Of a DNA stretch of 64,000 nt, positions 24,071-34,647 are shown one piece after another (position 1 is the stretch's first letter; every line of letters starts with the position of its first letter). The notes under the pieces are model-generated. The model was not told the origin of the DNA. It saw only the letters and a program-made list of their open reading frames with translations, and did no database searches. This DNA is from Sthenelais limicola (Eukaryota > Annelida > Polychaeta > Phyllodocida > Sigalionidae): positions 9,898,406 through 9,962,405 of the forward strand of contig OW804098.1 of assembly GCA_942159475.1 (NCBI GenBank). The letters are read 5' to 3'. The translations under genes were made by a program, and so were the position numbers.

Positions 24071-25262
24071 ATGTAAGTGATTTTAATAGTTTTCACAGGC
24101 CTTTTTTATGTTGGGCTATTGTGATGGCAAAACAGAACATAATGTATGGCAGGGAATAATTGAACGAAATTAATCCCTCATGGACATTATTTATGTTTTG
24201 ATATTTAAATCAATATCAGATTGAGAATGAAGACTTATGTGCGACTATGAAGTATTACTATGTTCATGTGATCATCTCGTCGGGAAACTAAAATTCATTA
24301 TCAACAATGTTATGTGTATATTGACTTTGTTTTACGAAAGAGAAATAATCGCAAATCTTGATTCCATCAGTATTGTAGGGTGTAGTATGGTAATTTACCC
24401 TGGCCTTCCTGGTCTAATCACTACCTAAATATTTGATTTCATTAATTCATGTCTATCATTCATTTCGGGGAAGACAACTGGAGTTTGTTCCGAGGGTAAG
24501 TTTTACTCAATAAGAAGTTCACCATTCCTATGTTCGTACTTTACTTCTCCGAGATTTTTTTCGAACATATTTTATTTCGACAAACAATTCCACACAGGTG
24601 GTACGTTTCAAGTCATCGAAAACGATATGTAATGAACAAATATAAAGAAAACAAATATTATCATTATTGAGAGAAGGTTCTGGCCTTGATGTCAGGGGGC
24701 TCGCCTGAAGGGTGTGTAGATTCTTATATTTTTTAACGTTTGAAATATGTAATAATTCTGTTCAAGTGAAATCATTGTGGACTGGGAATGAAGGTTGCAT
24801 GATTGATTTTATTCCACTCGGGTTGAGGGAGCATCACGAATGTTGCAGCATTAATTTCCCCCGGGGTTTCCTTTATGTGGGTTTTACATTTTTATTATAA
24901 TCTTTAAAATGTACTCATACATTTGGTCGCAGGATTATAACAGGTAATTCTTTATGGAGGGTCTCCAGTTTACAACACAGTACATGTATGTTTGATCTTA
25001 CATATAATATGCGTTCGTGTACGCGTCTTCAATTGTTAGTTGAAAGTAGGAAGGCATGTATGTTATTTTTTATTTTTTTATTTTTTTTTTACATTTCTTT
25101 ATTCAGGTAAGACAACTGGATTGAGGGAGATGTTTGTAATCAACAAGAAGGCTAGGGAAAGGTCGGCATAGTTGTATCTATCATCCTTGTGTAGCCCCCA
25201 CTTCCCTCTTAGCTAAGTAACATGAATTAATGTAAAAGCCTATATCACTGCTGATTTGTAAA
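24071..25262. other. Spacer, nothing supported
   Basis: AT-rich. A T-homopolymer-rich stretch at 25066-25092 may be the reverse-strand tail of an old retroelement. No gene model could be supported. Confidence 0.4.
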
Positions 25263-25267
25263 CACTT

Positions 25268-25459
25268 GCTTACCATACACCGTATTTCCCCGCTCATACG
25301 CTCGGGCCTATGAATATTAATTTCAATTGGTGATTGACCAGGCTTATATTCGGGGCGGGCTTATATTCGGGGTAAGGATTATAGTGCTTATTTTACCATA
25401 GGGATATGTTTACCCCCGGCTTACAAACGGGACCCGGCCTATAAACGGCGAAATACGGT
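25268..25459. mobile_element. MITE with CCGTATTTC termini
   Basis: Begins ACCGTATTTCCCCG and ends CGGCGAAATACGGT, with about 14-bp inverted ends. Internal repeats of GGCTTATATTCGGGG and complementary CCGGCTTACAAACGGG. About 190 bp, non-coding. Confidence 0.75.
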
Positions 25460-26840
25460 AATTATATGGTGTCAAACCTTCTCCTTGAAATAAGATATGT
25501 TCAGTAATTCTTGTAAAATCTTTTGAATTTGCCAGAAAAGCCATTGATTCGTTATGTTTTGTATAGTGTTGCAATTGTCATACGTTCAATGTTTGGTTTT
25601 CTTAATTTGTAATTGTCCACCTCGAACTGAATGTCTAATTCTACGAAAGGGAAGACACTGTACGTTGGCGAATGTTCAAGCTGTGGGACTTTTAACAGCA
25701 CATAACTTTCCAGTGTTGATTGAGACTAAATTTCAATGTGTAAGTGTGACTGCTGCAAGGATGTCTTTATATTTTGTCTGCATTTCCATTTCAATGCAAT
25801 GTGGATTTTGCATTAAGGATACTCGATGTTTGCATTCATGTAGACCTAACTTGTAGGACCTTTTAAAACACATACTTTCCAGTGTTCATTGTTGACAATG
25901 CCATTATTATTATGTCTTTTATATTTGTTACATTTGCATCTTCTCAATGTAGGGCTATAATGTGTAGCAGGGGGGTTGGCCATGCAACGAGGGCTGCGCA
26001 TTGCATGTGCCCCTTGATTGCCACCCGTCATGCCCTGTGCTGGTTCTGGTGTGTCGGATCAATAATGCATCCTCGCCAATTTTCTACCGCAGAATAGTAC
26101 CAAGCCTATAAAAACACAACCTTCAGCTATAAATAGAACACGGACAGGCAGAATGCCATGAATCAAGTGGGTTAGTAGGAGAATGTGTATTATTGTGTGA
26201 GGCGCAGGGAAGGCTGATTATGAATCACTCCCATCCAGTGAAATTATTGAGTTGCTAATACTAGTCGTTAACGAGATTCCTAAATGTAAGAGTACATGGT
26301 TTTTAAAATAAATAACTTGGGTATGTTTGTATACATGTGACTGTATTTGCACTAAGGTCGGCTACACTCATATTATAGCTATTATGTGAAAATAAATCTA
26401 TTAATGAAATTATCGACATTGATGCAAATGGTTTTGTGTTTTATTCTTCGTCAAGACCTCCATGGATGTTTAAACGAATTTTTAAACGAACTATTATCCC
26501 TATATAGCATTCCTCACATACATTAAATTTTGATTTGTATTGTAAGCAAGCATCATGTGTGTTTGCGGGGGGGGGGGGCGCACATATTTTGTTACATTCC
26601 CTCACCCCTTCTATCCCCGAATACTTGAACTCTCGGCGGAAATGTTGTTATTGATCGACCTGCATGCTCTAGACCTAGAACCGATTAACGTGCCACTGGT
26701 GCCTTTTGATGCAGTTATTAATCCTTAAATTTGCACCTGTGTTGGTTTCTTGTTACAAGTTGCGCTAAAAAAGGCCCCAAAGCAACACCTTATGCTGTGG
26801 CGTCTTCACATGTGACCTAATTATTAATATCCCTAGTTGA
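25460..26840. other. Spacer, nothing supported
   Basis: No gene supported. Contains a duplicated TTTCCAGTGTT / TTCATTG motif near 25706 and 25875, a G-run at 26567-26578, and a local direct repeat AATATCCCTAGTTGA at 26825-26865. Confidence 0.4.
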
Positions 26841-26918
26841 AAAAAAAAATATCCCTAGTTGAGATAAGTACATTAGTAATGGATACACTGTACACAACAC
26901 CTTTTCGTTACGACACCT

Positions 26919-27299
26919 ATGTCGTTTCATACATCAACACCCCCACTACCAATTCCAACTACAACTACCATTGGTACCCAAACTTTGCCTGTATACATCA
27001 CTGAATATATTTTCCCTCCCCAGGTGGATCCAGCAAACGTGCTACCCTGTCCGGAGGAGATAGAATCCTTCCACTCATGGCAATCCACACCAACGATAGA
27101 AACATCTCCAAATCCAATGATAGATCCCACCGTCGACCCCGCTACAGGTCCCGATCACCTAGACAGCGACCAAGGTACAGGAGATCTCGATCTCCAAACA
27201 GACAGTCATGTCATAGTCAGCAAAGAAGTCGAAGCTTCAATAATGCAACTCTTGCTAGACTGGACGAAAGAAATCGGAAACACCATGACAGAACCATGA
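26919..27299 (+). CDS. Pro/Thr-rich ORF of a putative retroelement
   Basis: 126 residues, rich in Pro, Thr and Ile at the start (TPPLPIPTTTTIGTQTLPV), then acidic. The final part (VEASIMQLLLDWTKEIGNTM) is amphipathic. No domain recognised. It overlaps the next ORF by 223 bp in another frame, suggesting programmed frameshifting or, more simply, a decayed frame. Confidence 0.3.
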   Translation: MSFHTSTPPLPIPTTTTIGTQTLPVYITEYIFPPQVDPANVLPCPEEIESFHSWQSTPTIETSPNPMIDPTVDPATGPDHLDSDQGTGDLDLQTDSHVIVSKEVEASIMQLLLDWTKEIGNTMTEP

Positions 27300-27811
27300 A
27301 CCACCACCGCAATCGCACAAACTACAGAGTCCATTGCCACTCGCCTCGCAACCCCCACCATACAGCTAGGCAGAGCCATGATTCCCCGACGTCACCAATA
27401 CGCCCACCTTCCCCGCCACCGACACTCAGGTCAGTGGTCACTATTCCCAGCTCATCCCCCAAATCCGCACCAACAACCACCCCAGACAGCACCTCCCCTA
27501 CCAGCGGTAATAAGCAACAACCAACCATCTCAGTATCCCCAGGTGTCCCACACTACTCACCTATATCCCCAGCTCCTCAAAGCTCACCTACTCCCACAGC
27601 TACCACTTCCAAACGTCTCGACTTTGACTCCCCCCAAGAGAAAGATACGGCTCCCATCGAACTACCAAGAATGGATGACTTCGATCCCAAGGGCAACAAT
27701 GTTTCAACCACCCTATACCACCTGATGAAGACAATTAAATCTCTCGATCGAGAGGTAGGACGTGCACTCGCCACCATACTAGAAGAACACGGCTATCTAC
27801 ACAGAACCTAA
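27077..27811 (+). CDS. Arg/Ser-rich basic ORF of a putative retroelement
   Basis: 244 residues. Residues about 15-60 are Arg/Ser-rich with RSRSP repeats, like a nucleic-acid-binding tail. The middle is Pro/Ser/Thr-rich. The C-terminus (LYHLMKTIKSLDREVGRALA) is a probable amphipathic helix. A gag-like or ORF1 nucleic-acid-binding role is possible. No zinc knuckle and no RT. Confidence 0.35.
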   Translation: MAIHTNDRNISKSNDRSHRRPRYRSRSPRQRPRYRRSRSPNRQSCHSQQRSRSFNNATLARLDERNRKHHDRTMNHHRNRTNYRVHCHSPRNPHHTARQSHDSPTSPIRPPSPPPTLRSVVTIPSSSPKSAPTTTPDSTSPTSGNKQQPTISVSPGVPHYSPISPAPQSSPTPTATTSKRLDFDSPQEKDTAPIELPRMDDFDPKGNNVSTTLYHLMKTIKSLDREVGRALATILEEHGYLHRT

Positions 27812-28214
27812 TTTATATACTAATGTTCGCTATGGGGACTTAAAATCATAGATCCTCTCTGCCCTGTTCAATCAGAGGACTTCAAACTATAGATCCTCTC
27901 CCACCATATAGGAATAACCGTCACTCGTTAACCTTCAAATTTTACATATAACTATAATACCCTTCATCTTTTAATACCATAAGGACTTCAAACTATAGAT
28001 CCTTATAAAACTTCTCACTTTAATAACTCATATTATATATGTCATTATAAAAAAACTCTACTTTTCCTAATAAATATCACCATTTACCAGTACCATATTA
28101 TCCCTCTCTGTTGCTGACCAATCACAACGCTCACTACACATTTACACATGTGTACACATGTGTAACACATTTCAAGCTATATAAACTAAAGGAATCCTGC
28201 AGTTGTCATGTATA

Positions 28215-28255
28215 ACCCCTGATGAAGACCCGAGTTGGGTCGAAACGCGTTGGGT
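28215..28255 (+). ncRNA. Hammerhead-like ribozyme motif
   Basis: Core CTGATGA (28219-28225) and GAAA (28242-28245) flank a 5-bp stem II (GACCC 28227-28231 with GGGTC 28237-28241). A single extra A at 28226 departs from the consensus. Stem I pairs ACCC (28215-28218) with GGGT (28252-28255). Between GAAA and the predicted cleavage triplet GTT lies the palindrome ACGCGT, giving a minimal stem III that could only form well in a dimer, as described for Penelope-like element ribozymes. Activity is not shown. Confidence 0.55.
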
Positions 28256-28452
28256 AAAAGAATAAAACAAAGTACTTCAAGAAAGACGTGATGGAGTGAT
28301 ATTTACTGGGGTTTCCATACCTTATATCATATTGTATAAAATATATCGTTTTACTGGGGTGAGAAAAGGGTGGACCAAGACAATGGGAAAGGTTTTTCAT
28401 TCATATTAGCTGAGAATGTAGCTGTAATAAATTGGTGGACATTGAATTCCAG

Positions 28453-28650
28453 ATAGTTCTGACGATCATGGATGCCAGGATATGAGGGATGAGTTGGAAC
28501 GTGCAATCTTCCTTTCCTCGGATACCATACATGAATGCAGTATTGTGCCCACCACCATGAGGCATGTATCAGTATGGAAACCTACCACTAAGCAACCACC
28601 TAGCATTTTAACCACAATGTCTGGTACAGAGGCCTCTAGTGGTAATACAG
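28453..28650 (+). CDS. Copy A exon 4: juxtamembrane stalk
   Basis: 198 nt, phase 1-1, with acceptor TTCCAG and donor gtaattgg. It encodes RDELERAIFLSSDTIHEC and a Thr/Ser-rich stalk ending ASSGNT. Six nt longer than the B exon (52152-52343), in frame. No stops. Confidence 0.6.
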
Positions 28651-29034
28651 GTAATTGGGCTATCAGCCATCATCATGTATTTAGACAAAAGACAACCTGT
28701 CATTGATATGCTTGACGTTTCTATGAGCACATATGGTCGAAATGGACATTTTTCTCAAGTGGCCACAGGCCACAAGTGAAAAACGTTCATTTCGACCACC
28801 AAGTACGCATAGAAACATTTAAGTGTATCAATGACAGGTTTGTTTGTTTTGTTTTAGTATCACAAGTCCCCTGTTTTGGATCACAAAGACAACAATAAAT
28901 ACCTCTAATTTCATTTGACCACTGTCTGCCCATCGCCATATTGTGTTTATCAACCAAACTTTTTTCCAGCATTTTCTCTCCTTTCTTCTCTATATCTATT
29001 TCCTGGGTATGATCATGAACTGCCTTCCTATCAG

Positions 29035-29574
29035 CTCTCCCGCCCTTGATATAACCATCTTAAGTGTGTTGATAAGGGCATAAAGCAACCAATCTCACTC
29101 ACTCCCTCTCAGCTCTCCCGCCCTTGATATAACCATCTTAAATGTGTTGATAAGGGTGTAAAGCAACCAATCTCACTCCTTCCCTCTCAGCTCTCCCGCC
29201 CTTGATATAACCATATTAAATGTGTTGATAAGGGCATAAAGCAACCAATCTCACTCACTCCCTCTCAGCTCTCCCGCCCTTGATATAACCATCTTAAATG
29301 TGTTGATAAGGGTGTAAAGCAACCAATCTCACTCCTTCCCTCTCAGCTCTCCCGCCCTTGATATAACCATATTAAATGTGTTGATAAGGGTGTAAAGCAA
29401 CCAATCTCACTCACTCCCTCTCAGCTCTCCCGCCCTTGATATAACCATATTAAATGTGTTGATAAGGGCGTAAAGCAACCAATCTCACTCACTCCCTCTC
29501 AGCTCTCCCGCCCTTGATATAACCATCTTAAATGTGTTGATAAGGGCATAAAGCAACCAATCTCACTACTGGCT
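29035..29574 (+). repeat. 78-bp tandem repeat, seven copies (one in unit B)
   Basis: The unit starts CTCTCCCGCCCTTGATATAA and ends CCAATCTCACTCACTCCCTC. Alternating subtypes (GGGCATAAAG, GGGTGTAAAG, GGGCGTAAAG) suggest dimeric expansion. Unit B has one copy at 52728-52794, so the expansion happened after the duplication. It lies in the intron before exon 5. Confidence 0.9.
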
Positions 29575-29864
29575 ATTGCCTTATGACGTCACACTCTCTC
29601 CGCCAATCAAAATTCACCATAAATAAATGCAGACAGGCAGCTACCTCCATCTTTCTTGCATCTCCACTAGTCTGATCTTCTGTTTTTCCTCCAACTGCCC
29701 CCAGTTGAGATAATGTGGCCGTCCATGATTAAATAAAACTTTGAAAAGATATTGGTTAAGTGGAAATGAGGCTTTAGTGGACATGAGGCCTAACACAGAT
29801 GACAATTCAATCACTTTAGATCCTAAAATGGAAACATATATATATACTCGCCATTATTATTACC

Positions 29865-30111
29865 TATGGGTCAGATCTTCAGAAAATGTACAATCAGCAG
29901 ATCTACACATTTAGTAAATTCGGCTAAATTCGGCTAAAAAAACTCTAATACTCGGTATATCGGAGTATATTTTATATTGCCTAGGTTCAAACAATCTGTT
30001 TGGTTGAGTTGAGTTGAACTGAACTTTGAACCTCATTTTTGTCTTAAATTTTGGTTATTTGACACAATTGGTGAAGGTGAATTGTACATTTTCTGACGAC
30101 CTCACCCTTAT
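29865..30111 (+). mobile_element. Full-length TATGGGTCAG-family MITE, A-only insertion
   Basis: Starts TATGGGTCAGATCTTCAGAA and ends with the complementary TACATTTTCTGACGACCTCA, about 247 bp with the family's internal landmarks. Unit B has only an intact TA context at the homologous place (TTACTTATACAACATG, about 53081), so the element moved after the duplication. Confidence 0.8.
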
Positions 30112-30238
30112 GCAAGATAAGGGTGTTGGGTATTTTTACGCAAATTGATAATTGCACCAGTGAATACCTTTTAAATCTGTTCATAAAGCATTTGAGATGA
30201 TATAATAATATAATAGTGACATTAATTCAATTTTGCAG

Positions 30239-30326
30239 TAGCAGTAGCTGGGCGTATCGCTGGGAGTGTGGTAGGAGGAATTTTATTACTAGCAGCCGTC
30301 ATCATGATTGTCATACTTATCAAAAG
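30239..30326 (+). CDS. Copy A exon 5: transmembrane segment
   Basis: 88 nt, phase 1 to 2, with acceptor TTTTGCAG and donor GTAAGT. It encodes VAVAGRIAGSVVGG and a hydrophobic run ILLLAAVIMIVILI followed by the stop-transfer KR. The same length as in B with few changes. Confidence 0.7.
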
Positions 30327-30695
30327 GTAAGTCCACATCTTATAGCAGTATTTATATCATTATTAAACTGTGTAAAGTAAAGACAGAAAAGATAAAAAAT
30401 GCTCTACGCCGGGTGGAGTATGAGTTATCAGTGAAAATTCATCAAATCCTATAAGGATCAGATCTTGAATTACAGCCGGGTACAAAGTGGCTTTAGTTAT
30501 GTTTAGCATCGGGAGGCATGCCCTTGTGGAATGATTTTATATATCTCAAGGAAAGGATTTAGGCGATTGTAGGGCGAGTAAAGGACAAACGCCACCCAGA
30601 GAACTGCCTTCTAGAACAAACGCCAACTAGGACAAACGCCATCCAGACAAACACTGCTCATAGAAATAGTTATTGGTATTCTTTCTATTGCCTAG

Positions 30696-31113
30696 TTATA
30701 GCAAATGGCACGATGGAGGGTTCCCATTTTCTGATGGGTTGTGATCAGTTTGAACCCAAACAGAGTGCCATTTGCTATTTACACACTCTATTTGGATGTT
30801 AAAAGGTAAATTTAACTTGTATAGCCTATAGTTTAGCTTGAGGAGGCTTGATTCCCCGCAATTTGTAGGCCTAAGTTATGCGGTCAGGACAATGTCATTT
30901 CTAACTTCTTTGCAGGTCAGGCCTATGCTGCGCCAATGAGATTGTGTCTTTTCTCGAACTAATCACTTGTGCAGTTTTTATAGCAAATGGCATGATGGAG
31001 GGTTCAAACTGATCGCGACCAATCAGAAAACAGGCAGAACCCCGAAGGGGTGAGTTCCCATTTTCTGATGGGTCGCGATCAGTTTGAACCCAAACAGAGT
31101 GACATTTGCTATT
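30696..31113. mobile_element. Two copies of a foldback with ATAGCAAATGGCA ends (A-only)
   Basis: Copy 1 (30696-30771) and copy 2 (30978-31113) each begin ATAGCAAATGGCA and end TGCCATTTGCTAT. Copy 2 contains an additional inverted core (TGATCGCGACCAATCAGAAA and its complement). Both are followed by a shared ~140-bp block (CACTCTATTTGGATGTTAAA...), so a larger unit is duplicated. Unit B lacks the whole region (junction near 53660). Confidence 0.7.
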
Positions 31114-31527
31114 TATTACACACTCTATTTGGATGTTAAAAAGTAAATTTAACTTGTTTAGCCTATAGTTTAGCTCTAGGAGGCTTGATTCACCGCAATT
31201 TGTAGGCCTAAGTTACTCGGTCGGGACAACGTCATCTGGCCTATGCTCTGCCAATGAGATTGCGTCTTTGGCCGAACTGTTCATGTGAACGATTCGGATC
31301 AACCAAACTGCACCTTTCTAACTGCTCAGATGTGTAATAATGTATCTAACCTTGATGGGTGTAGTTTGTCCAGGTGGCAGTTGTCCAGGTAAAGTGTGGC
31401 CTGACACTGACCAGGGCACATTATGTGATAAACCTTTGTGATAACTTTACTACTACCAGTTATTCATGTGGTGCTATTATATCCTAAATGTCCTGTAATT
31501 ATACAATAGATGACCTGCTATTTTCAG

Positions 31528-32083
31528 GGGGATCCTACCCAAGCAGAAATTACAAGCAATACTGCAACAAGTGAGGCACTCCCAGAACAATGATTATGCT
31601 GATTCACCTTCTGCTCCCCCTCCCCCCTCTGCCCCTCTTAGACCTCTCCCATCTCTCCCTCACCCTCACCCTCTTGGATCTCACCCTCATCCCCCACCAC
31701 CCCCTTCTAGACCTCGACCATACAACCCTACTCCTTTACCCGCACCAACACCCGCACCACCATTACCCCCTCGACTATCCACACAAACTTCCAACCCAAG
31801 CCCTCCGATATATCCAGTCTACCAGCCCCACCTACCCCACAGAGCCTCCACAGCAACCCCACCCCAACCATCACCCGCAGACCTTTACACCGCAGTCATA
31901 CAGACCAATGCCAGACCTGGCAGAAGCTCAGGAGGAACTCAACATGGAGAAGTGGCCAGAGGAGCAGGAGGAGGAGGAACTCAACCTGGGGGAGTGGCCA
32001 GAGGAGCAGGAGGAGGAGCAACAGGAGCTGCAGCAAATGACCCATCTGTGTATTTAGAAGAAAATGAATTATATAACACATAA
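31528..32083 (+). CDS. Copy A exon 6: Pro-rich cytoplasmic tail, full length
   Basis: 185 codons plus stop after the split Arg codon. Long poly-Pro stretches are probable SH3-type ligands. SPPIYPVY contains a PPxY motif for WW domains. Two Gly/Ala-rich GGxxxGxVARGAGG repeats follow, and the end is DPSVYLEENELYNT. A second frame over the last ~150 nt is also open and Glu-rich, but splice phase selects this one. In B the tail ends about 60 residues earlier at a TGA. Confidence 0.65.
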
Positions 32084-34190
32084 CTACCTCATATTGTATA
32101 CCATTCCCTTTTTGTGGTTACCCTATTTGGGGACGGTTTAACATCTTAAAATTTGTATTAAATGCTGAGCATTTTCCCTGAGATGTACCAAATTTAGCAA
32201 ACATATCCATGTATATTACATGTATATCATAAAATGTGATAATTATATGATGAATTAGTTCTGTATAATGAACTGTGATCAAATTAGAAGCTGGCTTCAT
32301 CGCAATTAATAATAATTTTTTTGGAAAGCTAAAGTTTTTCCTAATCTAGAAACCCCGATGAGGGTTGTATATGTACCACTTCTATTGTACCGCAATATCC
32401 TTAACAACTAGTCCTCAAAGTCAGGCAGACATTTCTGTCCATTCTGATACATTCTAGGCAGCATATCACGGATTGCCACTTTGCTCTAAAAGATTTAAGC
32501 TTTTTTTTTGAGTAGAAAGAAATCAGTATCAAACTCAGATTTGGCTACCATTAGCCATAAGTCAAGGTGGGCAGGGTTTTGTTTTGTTTGAGTTTTTTTC
32601 AGGGGGCGGGGAGGGGATGAAAGATATTCTTTCCTACGTGGAAATCCTTGCTGGTACCAATAGCCTTAACCTGGTAAAATAAACCATACCGGTACTACTG
32701 ATATATATATGAGGAAATCATTAAAAAATATATTCAAGAATATTTTCTATTCTTCTGAAAACAAATATTCATAACATTACTCCTGAACTAGCTAATATGA
32801 ATACAATGAACATGTGTGGGGAATTTATTTTGATTATACATTTTTGAATAAATATATATGAAGATTTAAATAAGTTCAAATGAGTTTAGATTGTGATATA
32901 ATATAAAAGTGTTGATATAGTGTAAATTTGATTAAAAGCATGTGTGTGATGTAGAGGTGTGCAGAGAAGTGTCAGAGAGGAAGGTGGGAGTGGGTGAGTA
33001 TATATAAGTGAGTGTGTGTGAGTGTGTGTGAGTGTATAAGATTGGAGGTGAGTGTATTGTATATACATGTATCTGTATAAGGTTTATTTCTGGAAATGCG
33101 TACATGTATGATACAGTAAAAGGCTGCCTCTTTTCTATGAAAACCATAGCTCTTCCAGACAGTCCCTAGTAAAAATGGAGTTGAAGTAAATAAAATAAAA
33201 GTATAGCTACTACAATGGGATAAACCAGCTGCAGGTCAACAAGGTGAAGCCAGATACAAACATTCCCTTATGTATTGTTTCTATAGTATAGTTCCCCATT
33301 TTTTTTGTGAGTATCAGGGCTTGTTGCTGTTTTTTATCACCAATTTTGGTCTTCGGACTTCGAGATTTGGATGCCCTGATGTCATAAGTATTAGTTTGAG
33401 CAGTTAAATTGTTATTCTCATATCTAGTTTCTTGATTGTCTTGTTTGTGAATGAGCAAGCTAGAGCAATGCAGGAGCATTTGTCCAAGACCAATGCTAAC
33501 TATATCTCAGAGACTGCCACATATACCCAATGTAAGTGATCCCACGTGTATATCTATATGGGTCTGATTTTCAGAAGATGTGCAACTCGTCTACAGCAAT
33601 CCTCTCAAATAATGCACATTTAAGACAGAAACAAGCTTTAAATTGCAGTTTAACATAACAAAACTGATTTAGCAGAATTTCCTGAATGTGTAGAGCTGCC
33701 AATTGTGCATTTGCTGAAAATCTGACCCATATAAAGAATTGGGGAAGAAATACACCGATGGCGTTCCATACTGACCCATGTACCTGTGCTGTTTTATAAT
33801 CAACCTGTCACAGCTCTATTGATTACATGTATAAAGATGATTGTTAACGCCAGAGGATTAGCTATGTGATTACTCTTAATTCTTTGTGAGTTTGCTTTGT
33901 GAGTGGTATGTGATATAAATGACAGATTTACCAATAACATGCTACAACTGGAAGATACATAAAAGTCTATTAGGCGATTATATAACCGTGATAATAACGT
34001 GCAATGTCAAACATGTAATGTTCAATAGATTGACAATAAATTGTGTTCTTAAATTTGATTCTGGAACTGTGTGTTGTTCAGGGCCTATACTATTGCTTTT
34101 GTCCTGGGATAACTGGGAGATTATAGTGATAATATGTGTGATATGCTACGGAAAGATGAGTCACAAGTCGCAAAGAAGTAATGTTATTAG
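32084..34190. other. 3' flank of copy A with a MITE remnant
   Basis: No gene. Matches 54465-54710 and 56380-58276 of unit B. GT/AG-rich microsatellite at 33003-33040. A MITE of the TATGGGTCAG family at 33557-33731 is internally deleted relative to its B counterpart (57610-57840). Confidence 0.6.
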
Positions 34191-34645
34191 TGTAATGTCC
34201 GATCGACAGCCTTAAGCGACTATGGGAACTTAATCTATCTAATCAAGAACAACGACAACGACAGGATCTAATGGACCTCGCCAGCACTCAACGTTTATAT
34301 TCTTCTATCCACACCCGGGTTGCCAAATATCACAGCTTGTGACGACAACAACCGACATACATAAAGGAAGCAGTACATGACAATGACATGTAAATACAAA
34401 AGGGTGTATAATATGTAAGTGTGAGACATACATAAGATAAGTACAACATACAGCAATAAAAAGTTTGAAAATACAGATACATTACACAGCACGACCTCTG
34501 TTGGTGACTAAAACCATAACCACGACCTGCGCGGCCAGCACCAATACACATCTTACAAAACCAAGGGTCTCCAAGCGACAGCCGCTTGAGACGCGCGCGG
34601 GCGCGGCTCTGGTTCAGCAAAGCTAATCCATAGCCGCGCACCACA
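34191..34645 (-). repeat. 3' LTR of the Gypsy element
   Basis: 455 bp. On the element strand it begins TGTGGTGCGCGG and ends GACATTACA (TG...CA). One substitution separates it from the 5' LTR (CGACCTGCG here, CGACCCGCG there). Confidence 0.95.
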
Positions 34646-34647
34646 AT

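Larger units (their letters stand above)
26881..28290 (+). mobile_element. Retroelement fragment with overlapping ORFs and an LTR-like end
   Basis: Two overlapping frames (26919-27299 and 27077-27811) are followed by three copies of AGGACTTCAAACTATAGATCC type at about 27836, 27875 and 27983. Then come a palindromic ACACATGTGTACACATGTGT (28144-28163), a TATA-like CTATATAAAC (28178), a hammerhead-like motif (28215-28255) and AATAAAA (28261). TATA, ribozyme-like motif and poly(A) signal within about 90 bp look like the terminal repeat of a Penelope-like or other hammerhead-bearing retroelement. No RT is present, so it is partial or non-autonomous. The assignment is inference. Confidence 0.45.
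3627..28344. other. 24.7-kb block present in unit A, absent from unit B
   Basis: The 16-mer ATATTGTATAAAATAT occurs at 3611-3626 and 28329-28344, and once in unit B at 52028-52043, where flanking sequence matches A on both sides. The block could be an insertion with a 16-bp duplication, or B could have lost it by recombination between the repeats. It includes the DUF229 gene, a foldback element, a minisatellite, LINE debris and a retroelement fragment, so it is not one simple transposon. Confidence 0.8.
2018..32083 (+). pseudogene. Copy A of a Cys-rich single-pass membrane protein gene, probably decayed
   Basis: Paralogue of the gene at 48368-54327. Recognisable parts are exon 2 (2018-2113), exon 4 (28453-28650), exon 5 (30239-30326) and exon 6 (31528-32083). 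Exon 1 is not seen in its expected place. The exon-2 acceptor at 2016-2017 reads CG instead of the AG found in copy B. Exon 3, with seven cysteines, is deleted. A 24.7-kb block lies between exons 2 and 4. Exons 4-6 remain open with correct phases, and length changes in exon 4 are multiples of three. The tail is longer than in B. A normal secreted-ectodomain receptor cannot be made from what is visible, but an alternative upstream exon could still feed exons 4-6. Confidence 0.7.
28329..34190 (+). repeat. Segmental duplication unit A, middle piece
   Basis: Aligns with 52028-58276, carrying exons 4-6 of the membrane-protein gene and its 3' flank. A-only features are a 7-copy 78-bp VNTR, a full MITE (29865-30111) and foldback copies (30696-31113). 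B-only features are the LINE at 54711-56375 and the SINE/LINE tail at 53797-53930. The piece ends at the Gypsy target site TTAG. Confidence 0.9.

Noticed and set aside
31590..32057. Alternative frame through copy A exon 6 with an acidic Glu-rich end
   Set aside because: Splice phase from exon 5 selects the other frame; kept only as a note because both are open.
33003..33040. Minus-strand Thr/His-rich frames around 32.9-33.1 kb
   Set aside because: Microsatellite (GTGTGA) translation products.
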